57,976 nucleotides of DNA from Sphingomonadaceae bacterium (GTDB taxonomy: Bacteria; Pseudomonadota; Alphaproteobacteria; Sphingomonadales; Sphingomonadaceae), in the NCBI GenBank assembly GCA_016742125.1, contig JACVCM010000008.1, forward strand, positions 1 through 57,976, given 5' to 3'. How positions within the stretch are numbered: position 1 is the first letter of the stretch; every line of letters starts with the position of its first letter. Positions 31,438 to 40,438 of this stretch are shown piece by piece. The position numbers and the translations under genes were made by a program. The notes beneath the pieces are model-generated. The model was given only the letters and a program-made list of their open reading frames with translations. It was not told the DNA's origin and made no database searches.

Positions 31438-32162
31438 GCAGCCATCTCCTGCTGCCAAACGATGGTGCCATTGGTCATTACCGGGACAACCCCTAGCGCC
31501 TCCAACGTTTTGGCTACCTCTACCATTTCGGCGGCGCGCCGCCGACCATGGGCTTGCATGCGCTCAAGATTGTAGGCTGCCTTTGCTGTCCAGTCGCCGC
31601 CTAGAGATATCAGAACCTCAGTTTCAACATCGGCGGCGCGCGCTGCCATGATCATTTCGGCTGTCAATGCTTCGATACCCTTGATCATGACTGAACGGAT
31701 CATCTTGATACTCGATGCCTGCCCCACCTCGTCCCCAACGGGCCGGACATTGGTGAAACCCAGTGCGCTCAACGCGTCCAGCGCAGCAGCATTGTGCGGC
31801 CCTGACACGAACAGCGGCGTGCCACGCTTTTCAGGGTGAACCGGAGACATCACTGCGACATCGACATAGCGCCCGCCCGCTGCCTCTATTACCGCGGCCG
31901 CCTCCTTCTTGGTCTCCGGCGATACAGAGTTCATGTCGAAGTAGAGCGCACCTTTAGTCAAACATCCTGCCGCCTCTTGTGCAGCATCCGGCGCCTGATC
32001 GGCGGTCACCACGCTCAATATAGCCGTCGCACCCTTGAGCGCTTCGGCAAGTGTTGCGGTGGTTGACCGGGCTGGATCGATATCGAAGGCAGGCACAGAA
32101 GATGCGGGCGCAAACGCGCGCCCAGCCTCGCCAAAGCCAACAAAGGCCAATCCGACTCCCAT
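31434..32162 (-). CDS. NAD(P)-binding dehydrogenase, 6PGDH-like with DUF1932 domain
   Basis: 242 aa. N-terminal Rossmann domain of the 6-phosphogluconate/beta-hydroxyacid dehydrogenase type (LAFVGFGEAGRAF, 5-17; FDMNSVSPETKKEAA; DVAVMSPVHPEKRGTPLFVSG), then a DUF1932 helical domain (SSIKMIRSVMIKGIEALTAEM). Expected to oxidise or reduce a hydroxy acid, perhaps 4-carboxy-4-hydroxy-2-oxoadipate or a side product, but no known lig step needs it. First gene of the ligJ-DUF2218-ligABC unit, overlapping ligJ by 4 nt. Family assignment is good; reaction unknown. Confidence 0.85.
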   Translation of the reverse strand: MGVGLAFVGFGEAGRAFAPASSVPAFDIDPARSTTATLAEALKGATAILSVVTADQAPDAAQEAAGCLTKGALYFDMNSVSPETKKEAAAVIEAAGGRYVDVAVMSPVHPEKRGTPLFVSGPHNAAALDALSALGFTNVRPVGDEVGQASSIKMIRSVMIKGIEALTAEMIMAARAADVETEVLISLGGDWTAKAAYNLERMQAHGRRRAAEMVEVAKTLEALGVVPVMTNGTIVWQQEMAA

Positions 32163-32198
32163 GCCCCCGTCCTATGGACGCAGCGCCTTGTGCACCAA

Positions 32199-32208
32199 TC
32201 GGAACCGA
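32199..32208. promoter_or_regulatory. Short inverted repeat TCGGaaCCGA before the ligJABC unit
   Basis: 4-bp arms around AA, 37-46 nt before the first gene of the unit, in the 71-nt gap after the LysR gene. An AT-rich segment (32213-32227) lies just upstream. Possible operator or promoter element; weak evidence. Confidence 0.3.
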
Positions 32209-32233
32209 CCTTTAGCTATAATTTTTCCTGAAT

Positions 32234-33373
32234 TCAGTTGTTCACGGAGACCAACAGCTGATTGAGAAAGGCCTGTTGCTTGGCTGTCGGCCTCCAACCT
32301 GCACGGGTGGTAATGCCAATCGTGCGCACTATTCCCGGCGGCGCATTGCAAATCGCCTCCAGCCAGCCAGCCTCCAGTTCCACCGCAACCTGATCGGGCG
32401 ACAGCAAAGTGAGGAAGTCGCTGTCGATCAGGATCTGCCGGATCATCATCACGGAGCCGCATTCGATGGGAACACTGGGCGGGGTGACCCCGGCCTGTTC
32501 AAACATTGCATGCCATTGGCCGCGTAAGGGCGTGCCAATGGGCGGAACGGTCCAAGAATAGGTTGCGAGTATTTCCGGGCGCGGATTGACCCCGCTTGCG
32601 GGGTGCCCCCTGCGTCCGAAAACGACCGGCCGGTCCTCAAATAATGGGCGCTGCACCAAATCGGGCATCGGCTCGCGCAACGCGCCGATCATCAGGTCGA
32701 TTTCACCGTCGCGCAGCGGTTCGACCAATTCCAGCCAGCTACCCTCCAATATGTTGATCCGGATATCCGGATGCGCGTGGTGAAAGGCTGTGATTGCCGC
32801 AGGAAGGACACGCGCGCGCGATAGAGGCATGGCACCAATGGCGAGGCGTCCGGTCTCATGCCCTTTGAGACCCTCTATCTCGCTAATTGCTGCTGCCAGC
32901 TCAGCCCGTGCCAACCTGAACCCGCGCAAGGTCCGCCGCCCGCTCTCGGTCAGCCCGATGCCCTTGCCGCGCCGTTCCACCAGAGTCCGTCGCAGCGCCA
33001 CCGCCAGATCGCTGACGGCACGGTGCAGCGACGGCTGTGCCAGCCCTGTCGCCTTGCTCGCCAAGGGATAACTCCCTTCTTCACCCAAGGCGATCAAGGC
33101 GCGCATCTGCGCCATGGTCACTCTGCTCGATCCGACATGCGCCAAAGCGGCTTGTATGCGCGGCACCAGTAACTGCATGGCATCCAAAGGCTCCATCCCG
33201 TCATGCCGCCGTTCGAACAGCGGCAGCCCCAATTGCACCTCCAGATTGGCGAGTGCCTGCGTGATGGCAGGCTGGGTCAAATTGACCGCCAGTGCCGCCG
33301 CAGTAATGCTCCCCAAACGCGCTGTTTCCAGCGCCGCGCGTAAGTGGCGCAGGTTGAACGCCCAAATTTCCAT
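32234..33373 (-). CDS. LysR-family regulator with two helix-turn-helix domains
   Basis: 379 aa, about 80 longer than an ordinary LysR protein. Residues 7-58 are a LysR helix-turn-helix (LGSITAAALAVNLTQPAITQALANLE), and residues 86-150 read as a second one (YPLASKATGLAQPSLHRAVSDLAVAL, then LTESGRRTLRG). A single effector domain follows (about 172-375, GRLAIGAMPLSRARVLPAAI, then HPDIRINILEGS). It lies between the ligKUI operon (divergent) and the ligJABC unit (same strand), so it is the likely pathway regulator, the positional counterpart of SYK-6 LigR. A palindrome at 33387-33400 fits its binding site. Confidence 0.85.
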   Translation of the reverse strand: MEIWAFNLRHLRAALETARLGSITAAALAVNLTQPAITQALANLEVQLGLPLFERRHDGMEPLDAMQLLVPRIQAALAHVGSSRVTMAQMRALIALGEEGSYPLASKATGLAQPSLHRAVSDLAVALRRTLVERRGKGIGLTESGRRTLRGFRLARAELAAAISEIEGLKGHETGRLAIGAMPLSRARVLPAAITAFHHAHPDIRINILEGSWLELVEPLRDGEIDLMIGALREPMPDLVQRPLFEDRPVVFGRRGHPASGVNPRPEILATYSWTVPPIGTPLRGQWHAMFEQAGVTPPSVPIECGSVMMIRQILIDSDFLTLLSPDQVAVELEAGWLEAICNAPPGIVRTIGITTRAGWRPTAKQQAFLNQLLVSVNN

Positions 33374-33386
33374 GACATTAAAATTA

Positions 33387-33400
33387 GCATAACCTTATGC
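33387..33400. promoter_or_regulatory. LysR-type box GCATAAccTTATGC
   Basis: Perfect 6-bp arms around CC and a T-N11-A spacing (T33385 to A33397), in the spacer between the divergent LysR gene (ends at 33373) and ligK (start 33471). 71-84 nt upstream of ligK, a usual activator position, and immediately before the LysR start, suiting autoregulation. Confidence 0.6.
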
Positions 33401-33470
33401 CAGGACCAAGCTTTCGAATTGTGCCATCCGGACCTGCATTTCAGGATATAACCCAATGGAGGAGCGGCAC

Positions 33471-34145
33471 ATGACGGGAATTGTGGTCCAGAATATTGAA
33501 CGCGCCGGTCCGGCGGTGATCGCCGACCTTGAAAGCTGCGGCGTCTCGACTGTGCATGAGGCGCAAGGACGTACCGGGCTCCTCGCCAGTTATATGCGTC
33601 CCATCTATTCTGGCGCGCGGATTGCGGGTAGTGCCGTGACGGTTTCCGCCCCTCCCGGTGATAACTGGATGGTGCATGTCGCGATCGAGCAGTTGAAGGC
33701 AGGCGACATTTTGGTCATTGCGCCGACCAGTCCTTGCCAGGACGGATATTTCGGAGACTTGCTGGCAACGTCAGCCATGGCGCGTGGATGTAAAGGGCTG
33801 ATCATTAACGCAGGAATTCGCGACGTCCGCGACTTGACGGAAATGGGCTTTCCGGTCTGGTCCAAGGCCGTGTTTGCACAAGGGACGATCAAGGCGTCGC
33901 TGGGGTCGGTCAACGTGCCGGTGATCTGTGCTGGCGCGCCGGTCAACGCGGGGGACGTGATTGTTGCCGATGATGATGGCGTTTGCGTGGTGCCGCGAGA
34001 GAGGGCTAAGCAGGTTGCCAAGGCAGCAAAGACGCGCGAGGCGAACGAAGCGGACAAGCGCGCGCAGCTGGCCTCGGGCAAACTGAGCCTTGACATATAT
34101 AAGATGCGCGAAAAACTCGCGGAAATGGGCTTGAAATATATATGA
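33471..34145 (+). CDS. ligK: 4-carboxy-4-hydroxy-2-oxoadipate aldolase
   Basis: 224 aa class II aldolase of the RraA-like HMG/CHA family, splitting 4-carboxy-4-hydroxy-2-oxoadipate into pyruvate and oxaloacetate. VSTVHEAQGRTGLL (25-38), GDLLATS and the GIRDVRDL loop with Arg117/Asp118 match the active site, and VADDDGVCVVP is the second signature. The ATG at 33471 is chosen because GGAGGAG lies 8 nt before it; the ATG at 33456 overlaps that site. First gene of ligK-ligU-ligI, with a 4-nt overlap to ligU. Confidence 0.96.
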   Translation: MTGIVVQNIERAGPAVIADLESCGVSTVHEAQGRTGLLASYMRPIYSGARIAGSAVTVSAPPGDNWMVHVAIEQLKAGDILVIAPTSPCQDGYFGDLLATSAMARGCKGLIINAGIRDVRDLTEMGFPVWSKAVFAQGTIKASLGSVNVPVICAGAPVNAGDVIVADDDGVCVVPRERAKQVAKAAKTREANEADKRAQLASGKLSLDIYKMREKLAEMGLKYI

Positions 34146-35194
34146 CGTCCTTCCCCTGTATGTGGATGCGCGGCGGAACGTCCAAGGGCGGCTATTTCCT
34201 GAAGGACGACCTGCCCACCGACCCGGAAGCGCGCGATGCATTCCTTCTGAAGGTCATGGGCTCGCCCGATCCCCGCCAGATCGATGGCATGGGAGGCGCC
34301 GATCCGCTGACCAGCAAGGTTGCAGTGGTTAGCAAGTCGGCACGAGACGGGGTGGATGTCGATTATCTTTTCCTGCAGGTTTTTGTCGATCAGGCGATCG
34401 TCACCGACGCACAGAATTGCGGCAACATCCTGGCCGGGGTCGGGCCTTTCGCCATCGAACGCGGGCTGGTCAAGCCTGCGGGCGACGAGACCAAGGTTAC
34501 GATCCATATGGAAAATACCGGCCAGATCGCTGTCGCGACGGTTCAGACGCCAAACGGCCGGGTTAGCTATGACGGCCACGCGCGGATCGATGGCGTTCCG
34601 GGCACACATGCTCCGATCCCGCTCGAATTTCGAGACACGGCAGGATCGAGCTGCGGTGCGCTGCTTCCAACGGGTAACGCAGCGGATGTACTCGACGGCA
34701 TCGAATGCACCCTGATCGACAACGGGATGCCTTGCATTGTGATACGCGCCAGTGACGTTGGAGCGACGGGCTATGAGGACCGTGACACGCTAGATGTGGC
34801 CGAAGCGGTCAAGGCAAAGATCGAGTCGATCCGGCTTAAGGCGGGGCCCTTGATGAACCTTGGCGATGTAACCGATAAGTCGGTGCCCAAGATGATGCTG
34901 GTTGCACCGCCGCGCCACGATGGCGCGATTTCCGTCAGGAGCTTCATTCCAAAACGTGCCCATGCGAGCATTGGCGTACTCGGCGCGGTGAGTGTCGCGA
35001 CCGCCTGCCTGATCCCGGGGTCGCCTGCGGCCGCGCTGGCCAATATCCCGGACGGACAGCGAAAGACCCTGTCGGTGGAACATCCGACGGGCGAGATGAG
35101 CTGCATTCTTGAGGTCGATGCAGACGGCGCAGTCGTTAGCGCCGCACTCCTTCGCACCGCGCGCAAACTGATGGACGGAGTGGTCTTCGCATGA
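34142..35194 (+). CDS. ligU: 4-oxalomesaconate tautomerase
   Basis: 350 aa PrpF-fold isomerase that shifts the double bond of 4-oxalomesaconate to give the substrate of LigJ. MWMRGGTSKGGYFLKDDLP at the start, AQNCGNILAGVGPFAIE in the middle and GSSCGALLPTGNA near 180 are family signatures; the diaminopimelate-epimerase-like duplication is visible. It overlaps both ligK and ligI by 4 nt (ATGA). High confidence from sequence and context. Confidence 0.94.
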   Translation: MTSFPCMWMRGGTSKGGYFLKDDLPTDPEARDAFLLKVMGSPDPRQIDGMGGADPLTSKVAVVSKSARDGVDVDYLFLQVFVDQAIVTDAQNCGNILAGVGPFAIERGLVKPAGDETKVTIHMENTGQIAVATVQTPNGRVSYDGHARIDGVPGTHAPIPLEFRDTAGSSCGALLPTGNAADVLDGIECTLIDNGMPCIVIRASDVGATGYEDRDTLDVAEAVKAKIESIRLKAGPLMNLGDVTDKSVPKMMLVAPPRHDGAISVRSFIPKRAHASIGVLGAVSVATACLIPGSPAAALANIPDGQRKTLSVEHPTGEMSCILEVDADGAVVSAALLRTARKLMDGVVFA

Positions 35195-36084
35195 CCCTGG
35201 TGCAACCTCAGGGCGATGGGGAGCGCATCGTTAGTTGGCATCGCAGCCCATCAAAGCCAGACTTCATTCCACCACCCGGGGCGATCGACGCCCATTGCCA
35301 CGTCTTTGGGCCGGAAGCGCAATTTCCCTTTAGCGCGAAAGCCAAATATCTTCCCGCCGATGCGGGGCCGGACATGCTGTTTGCATTGCGCGACCGTCTG
35401 GGTTTCAGCCGGAATGTGGTCGTGCAGGCAAGCTGCCATGGCACAGACAATGCGGCGACGCTAAATGCCATTACCCAGTCTAATGGATTGGCACGCGGCG
35501 TTGCGGTCGTCGATCCAGCCATTTCCGCCTATGATTTGGACGCCTTGCACGACGGTGGCATGCGCGGGGTTCGTTTCAATTTTCTGAAGCGGCTTGTCGA
35601 TGATGCACCAAAGGATGCCTTTCTCGATCTCGCGGGCAGATTGCCAAAGGGCTGGCATGTCGTCGTTTATTTCGAGGCTGACATTTTGGACGAACTCCGC
35701 CCTTTCTTGGCGTCGATCCCGGTTCCAATGGTGATCGATCATATGGGCCGCCCCGATGTAACTTGTGGTCCAGACGGCCCGGACATGCGTGCTTTCCGTA
35801 CTTTGCTCGACAGCCGCAGCGACATTTACTTCAAGGCAACCTGCCCCGACCGGCTTGACCCCGGCGGACCGCCATGGGACGCCTTTGCAAATGCGGTCGC
35901 GCCGCTCGTTGCCGATTATCCCGGTCGCACGTTGTGGGGCACCGACTGGCCGCATCCCAATATGCAGGATGCCATTCCCGATGATGGCGCGCTTGTCGGC
36001 ATGATCCCGCGCATCGCGCCGGACGTAGCAAGCCAAAGGCGCCTGCTCGTGGACGTACCGGCCAGCCTGTATTTCGATCGATAG
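35191..36084 (+). CDS. ligI: 2-pyrone-4,6-dicarboxylate hydrolase
   Basis: 297 aa amidohydrolase (cog3618-type) that opens 2-pyrone-4,6-dicarboxylate to 4-oxalomesaconate. DAHCHVFGPEAQFPF near 30-45 carries the first His pair, MVIDHMGRPDV a later substrate-site His and LWGTDWPHPN the catalytic Asp. The product goes to LigU. It overlaps ligU by 4 nt and is the last gene of its operon, converging on the cupin gene. Confidence 0.96.
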   Translation: MTLVQPQGDGERIVSWHRSPSKPDFIPPPGAIDAHCHVFGPEAQFPFSAKAKYLPADAGPDMLFALRDRLGFSRNVVVQASCHGTDNAATLNAITQSNGLARGVAVVDPAISAYDLDALHDGGMRGVRFNFLKRLVDDAPKDAFLDLAGRLPKGWHVVVYFEADILDELRPFLASIPVPMVIDHMGRPDVTCGPDGPDMRAFRTLLDSRSDIYFKATCPDRLDPGGPPWDAFANAVAPLVADYPGRTLWGTDWPHPNMQDAIPDDGALVGMIPRIAPDVASQRRLLVDVPASLYFDR

Positions 36085-36132
36085 CGCAGTGGCATTAACA
36101 GCCCCAGTTTGTCAGCCGCGCCTGCGATAACC

Positions 36133-36879
36133 CTATCTCGAGGTGCGGAACTGCAAGACGAGCAGATCCGCGCCGTCGGGGCCAGCTTCGACCTCAATCG
36201 TCTCGCCGGCAGGTACGAAATGGCAGGAGTGCAATCCGTTCGCGTCGCTGCCGTGCAAATTTCCTGCGCAAACGACAATCACCCTGTCGCTGTCATCACT
36301 CGTGAATGAAGGCGCAGCGGAAAGCGGCGGAAGCGAGAGCATCCATGCATTCGCACCGCTTTCGGGTTCGTCTATCAAGTGGCAGACAGCGGGCGCGTCA
36401 AGCGCATGCAACGCCTGACATGACTGAATCCCCCGAGGCTTAGTTGTGCGCTGTCTTTGCTTTACAGTGCCCGCAGCCGGCAGTTCGTCTTTGCATTCGG
36501 GCAGATATCTGTGTCCGGGGTCCCAGCGGTTGCGGATTGTGAGATATTGGAGACCCTCCGGTCCAGCCCGCAAGGGACCATAGCCGGTATAGGCTGTGGT
36601 ATAATGCACCGTGATCGGAGCAAGCGGAGTGTTGCCCATCGCGCCGCTGCCACCAACAACAATCTGGAACTGGTCCACCTGGTGAAAATGTGTGCGGATC
36701 GCGGAATTGGGTTCCTGATCCACAAGATATATCATCGGCAATTCTTCGCCTGCCGATCTGGGGGTGCCGTCCAAATGCGTCCTCGACGGCTGGAGATAGT
36801 TGTGGATCCATGCCTTGGGTCCAGGCCCCTCAATAAAGAACCTGTCGCTGGCGGCTGTTTCAGCACTGATGCTTTGCAT
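36133..36879 (-). CDS. Cupin-domain protein
   Basis: 248 aa bicupin-like protein. The N-terminal half has SAIRTHFHQVDQFQIVVGG, a histidine-containing cupin strand (HxH...Q), and the C-terminal half has HSCHFVPAGETIEVEAGPDGA and ends LLVLQF. Metal-dependent enzyme or sensor; function unknown. The ATG at 36879 follows AAGGACAGG and leaves 19 nt to the TonB receptor stop; an upstream ATG at 36927 would overlap the receptor. Last gene of MFS - TonB receptor - cupin, analogous to the TonB-linked cupin at 17478. Confidence 0.72.
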   Translation of the reverse strand: MQSISAETAASDRFFIEGPGPKAWIHNYLQPSRTHLDGTPRSAGEELPMIYLVDQEPNSAIRTHFHQVDQFQIVVGGSGAMGNTPLAPITVHYTTAYTGYGPLRAGPEGLQYLTIRNRWDPGHRYLPECKDELPAAGTVKQRQRTTKPRGIQSCQALHALDAPAVCHLIDEPESGANAWMLSLPPLSAAPSFTSDDSDRVIVVCAGNLHGSDANGLHSCHFVPAGETIEVEAGPDGADLLVLQFRTSR

Positions 36880-36898
36880 TGCGAACCTGTCCTTGTTT

Positions 36899-39142
36899 CT
36901 AAAAGCTGATTCCGGCACGAACACCATAAGTGCGCGGGCTGCCGGGAAGATAGATGTTACCGAAGAAGGGCGAATTCTGGTAAATGGTCAGATATTTCTC
37001 GTTCAGCAGATTTCGTGCCCATAACCCGATCGAAAAATTGCCGAACTCGAGTCCCAGATTTGCGTCGACGGTTGTATATCCAGACAGTTTGGATGCGGCC
37101 CGGTTATCGACCTCAGTAAAGCGGTCGTCGGTAAAGCGGACAGTCGAATTCGCGACCAATGTCAGTCTTTCATTCAACGGCTGGCGGATCGAGATTTGGC
37201 CATTGGCCGTCCAATCCGGCGTAAACTGTAACTGACGTCCATCGCAAGCGACGGCCGGACTGATTATTGCGCCGGTCGGTCCTCGACGGGCAGCGATGCA
37301 GGCGGGATAGTCGGTGAATTTCGCATTTGTATAGCCCAAGCCAAAGCTCAGGCTGACAACGTCGGACAAACGACCGCTTCCTTCGAGCTCAAAGCCGTAA
37401 ATGCGCGCCTTAGCGGCGTTGACCAAACCGGTCAGGCGTAGCGCGGAGTTGATCTCCTGGACCACCTGAATATTGTTATAATCCATGTAAAAGCCAGCCA
37501 TGTTCAGGCTGTAGCGACGATCACCGAACAGAAACTTTGCGCCGGCTTCGTAATTGGTCAGCCTTTCCGGCGTGACGCGCAAAAACTGCAGCGAGCTCGG
37601 GTCCAGACCGGTATTGAAACCGCCCCCCTTGAAACCGCGCGAATAGGAAAGGTACAGGTTGGCATCGTCACTTAGATTATAGGTAACCACAGCGCGCGGA
37701 CTGAAATTTTTCGATCGCAGCGCCTGCGTCGATTGCAACTGCGAAACGATCAGGGTTGGCGGCAGCGGGCCAAAACCGAATCCGATATTGTCCGGCTGGT
37801 TGATCGTGCCATCCTGATTGTCCCAAGTATACCGCCCGCCGATCGATAATGTTACGGCACCGATATCGTAAGACAGCTCGCCAAAAAGAGAGAAGCTGTT
37901 GGTTTCCACGCGCAATTGGTCCCGGATCGTCGGACTGGCTGACGGGAAAAAGCGGACCGGAAATGTCGGCCCGCCTGGAAGGGTGATCGACGGGGGCGCG
38001 ATTGCAGCAAGATTGATTGTTTCACCAGCCTGCCGGAAATAACGCTCATAATAGTAATATCCGCCCACGATCCATTTCAGCGGACCGTCATTGGTGGATG
38101 TCAGCCTGATTTCCTGCGACATTGTCCTTTGGCTGCGCCGCTCTGCATTGGTGAAGAAGAACTGTGGCGCGCCGTCACCGTCGCCCCCCGTGCGAAACTT
38201 GCTCGAATCAAAAGACGATATTGCGGTCAAGCGCACATTATCGAAATCGACCTCTGCATGCGCGGAAACACCATAATTTTCAGAATTGAGTGTTTGATTG
38301 GTGGAACCGAGCTGCCGGAACTGAAACGGGTTGGCGGACGCTATGGCGGTGATATCCGCGCTTTTTGCATAGTGCCCGGTGATCGTCAGAGTGCCTCGGC
38401 TACCTGCCGGTGCCAGCCGCAGAGAAAGGCGTGCCGCATCCCGGTTTGACGACGGCCCTGCATCATCCGTGTTCGGGTTGTAAACATAACCACCGCCTTC
38501 AATATGTGAGACGCCGATCGATGCGTAAAGCGTGTCATTGACAAGCGCTCCGCCGATATTTCCGCGTGCATTCAAATAATCATAATTGCCGTAAAGGAGC
38601 TCGGCTGAACCGGAAAAATCGTTGGTGGGCACGCGCGTGACAATGCGGATGGCGCCTCCCATGGAATTGCGTCCGAACAATGTACCCTGGGGGCCGCGCA
38701 AGACCTCTACACGCGCGATATCGACCAGATCGATGTTCGACTGCACGGGACTCGCCTGGTAAATGTCGTCGATGAAGACGGCGACGCTGGTTTGAAGCGC
38801 AGCGCGCGTTGAAACGCTGCCCACCCCACGGATTGTATAGCGGGTCGACTGCACGCCCTGCCCTTGCGCGACCGACAAATTCGGCACCAACTTCTGGACG
38901 TCTTCCAGCTGACGCGCATTGAGGCGTTCATAGTCGTCGGCGGTAATCGCAGAGATGGAGGCGGGCACGTCGATCAACCGTTCGGCCCGTTTGGTCGCTG
39001 TTACGATGATTTCCTGATCCGAAACCCCTTTCGGATCGTCCGACCGATCGTTGGACGATGTATCCTGTGCTGTTGCAGAAGCTGGCTGCATTGCTGAAAC
39101 CAACGCCATCGTGACTGCGCCAAGAATAACCGACTTTTTCAT
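36899..39142 (-). CDS. TonB-dependent outer-membrane receptor
   Basis: 747 aa: signal peptide about 1-26 (SATAQ), TonB-box region EIIVTATKR (44-52), plug with RGPQGTLFGRNSMGGAI, and a barrel ending VRAGISF. AGGAGAGG precedes the ATG. It lies 22 nt downstream of the MFS gene and 19 nt upstream of the cupin, so outer-membrane and inner-membrane transport of one substrate are probably encoded together. Operon control by the LuxR-type site at 40439-40456 is likely. Substrate unknown. Confidence 0.93.
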   Translation of the reverse strand: MKKSVILGAVTMALVSAMQPASATAQDTSSNDRSDDPKGVSDQEIIVTATKRAERLIDVPASISAITADDYERLNARQLEDVQKLVPNLSVAQGQGVQSTRYTIRGVGSVSTRAALQTSVAVFIDDIYQASPVQSNIDLVDIARVEVLRGPQGTLFGRNSMGGAIRIVTRVPTNDFSGSAELLYGNYDYLNARGNIGGALVNDTLYASIGVSHIEGGGYVYNPNTDDAGPSSNRDAARLSLRLAPAGSRGTLTITGHYAKSADITAIASANPFQFRQLGSTNQTLNSENYGVSAHAEVDFDNVRLTAISSFDSSKFRTGGDGDGAPQFFFTNAERRSQRTMSQEIRLTSTNDGPLKWIVGGYYYYERYFRQAGETINLAAIAPPSITLPGGPTFPVRFFPSASPTIRDQLRVETNSFSLFGELSYDIGAVTLSIGGRYTWDNQDGTINQPDNIGFGFGPLPPTLIVSQLQSTQALRSKNFSPRAVVTYNLSDDANLYLSYSRGFKGGGFNTGLDPSSLQFLRVTPERLTNYEAGAKFLFGDRRYSLNMAGFYMDYNNIQVVQEINSALRLTGLVNAAKARIYGFELEGSGRLSDVVSLSFGLGYTNAKFTDYPACIAARRGPTGAIISPAVACDGRQLQFTPDWTANGQISIRQPLNERLTLVANSTVRFTDDRFTEVDNRAASKLSGYTTVDANLGLEFGNFSIGLWARNLLNEKYLTIYQNSPFFGNIYLPGSPRTYGVRAGISF

Positions 39143-39164
39143 GATCCAATCCTCTCCTAAACCG

Positions 39165-40361
39165 TTATATTTTAATAATTTTTGGAGTATTACCCTCTCT
39201 CCGGGCCGCGATACCGCGCCAGAGGATGAGCGTTAGGGCGATAGTGGAAACCACGGCGAGCGAAGCGGTGCCGGACCGCAACGGATACAGCGCGCCCGCA
39301 ACAAGTGGCCCAAAAATGCGACCAATGCCGGCAAGCGCCTCCACCATGCCGACAAAAGCGCCGCGATTCTCCGGCGCAACGCTTTTGCTGACAATGCTAT
39401 GAAACAAGGGCTGGCTCATCCCCTGCCCCATCATCATCAGCGCAAGCCCGATGGCGCCGCTCCGTGCATCGAAGGGCGCCGCAATGGCAATTATTCCGCC
39501 CACAACCACAGTGCCGAGGGTCAGCCTCAGCATCCCGCTATCGCCAATGCGGTGGGTGATCGGGCCCGTGGCGAGCACCTGCGTCACGATTAACACGGAC
39601 CCGACAGTGGCTAGGAAAAAGCCGAAATCCTGGGCAGTAAACGCCAGTCGATCTTTCAGATAAAGCGGCATCACGACATCGAGTGACGACTGAATCGACG
39701 TTTGCAGCAAAAGCTGGATGGCGAGGATCAGACCGCCGCCCAATATCATCAGGCGGTAGGCAAGTTCACGCGACATTGCCGGGCGGGTTTCTGAACCGAC
39801 AGCGGAAGCATCATGACGTGTCTCGGCAACCAGAAACATGACGATAGCGGCTGACAAGAATGACAAGGCAGCCGAAAACAGCGCCACCCCCACATAGTTG
39901 AAGTCGGATCCCTTGCCACCGACCAGCCCGGCCAAAGCATTGCCGGCAACCATGCCGACAGCGACCAGTGCCATTAGATAGGCGATGAACTTGGCCCGAT
40001 CACGCTCTTCGGTGACATCGGCAATCATCGAGATCGCCACTGGCAGGTTGCCGCCGACCAGACCGGCCAACAGCCGAGAGGCAAACAATCCGGGGAGCGT
40101 CGGAACCAGTGCTACGAGCAGGTTGGCCAACCCGGCGCCAACCACGGTTACGAGCAATACAGGCTTGCGGCCATGTTTATCGCTCAAAACGCCTAGGACG
40201 ATGGCAGCTATCATGGCTACCAACCCCGCTGATGCCATCATGACTGATAACAGAAAGGGCGAAGCCCCCAATTCTGTCGCAAGGAACGGGGTCAGAGGCA
40301 TCATCATGCCAAGCGAGATGAATTCGCAGAGCAAGCTTGCGTATATCGCCGCAAGGCGCAT
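39165..40361 (-). CDS. MFS transporter (DHA1/TetA-like)
   Basis: 398 aa with about 12 membrane segments. PLTPFLATELG after TM1, GVLSDKHGRKPVLLVTVVG in the TM2-3 loop and SRLLAGLVGGNLPVAISMIADVT around TM4-5 are drug-proton antiporter-1 signatures. Uptake or export of an organic compound; its pairing with a TonB receptor favours uptake. First gene of the MFS - TonB receptor - cupin unit, with the AATAGGGG palindrome 78-95 nt upstream. Confidence 0.87.
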   Translation of the reverse strand: MRLAAIYASLLCEFISLGMMMPLTPFLATELGASPFLLSVMMASAGLVAMIAAIVLGVLSDKHGRKPVLLVTVVGAGLANLLVALVPTLPGLFASRLLAGLVGGNLPVAISMIADVTEERDRAKFIAYLMALVAVGMVAGNALAGLVGGKGSDFNYVGVALFSAALSFLSAAIVMFLVAETRHDASAVGSETRPAMSRELAYRLMILGGGLILAIQLLLQTSIQSSLDVVMPLYLKDRLAFTAQDFGFFLATVGSVLIVTQVLATGPITHRIGDSGMLRLTLGTVVVGGIIAIAAPFDARSGAIGLALMMMGQGMSQPLFHSIVSKSVAPENRGAFVGMVEALAGIGRIFGPLVAGALYPLRSGTASLAVVSTIALTLILWRGIAARREGNTPKIIKI

Positions 40362-40438
40362 GTCCCTCTCCTCCCCTCCTTCTCATGGCTTTTCGCCAAG
40401 GCTTATCGTTCAATCTGTCCCAAGACCCCCTGCAGCTG

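Noticed and set aside
33605..34609. 334-codon open frame on the minus strand
   Set aside because: Antisense to ligK and ligU, which are certain; composition is that of a shadow frame.
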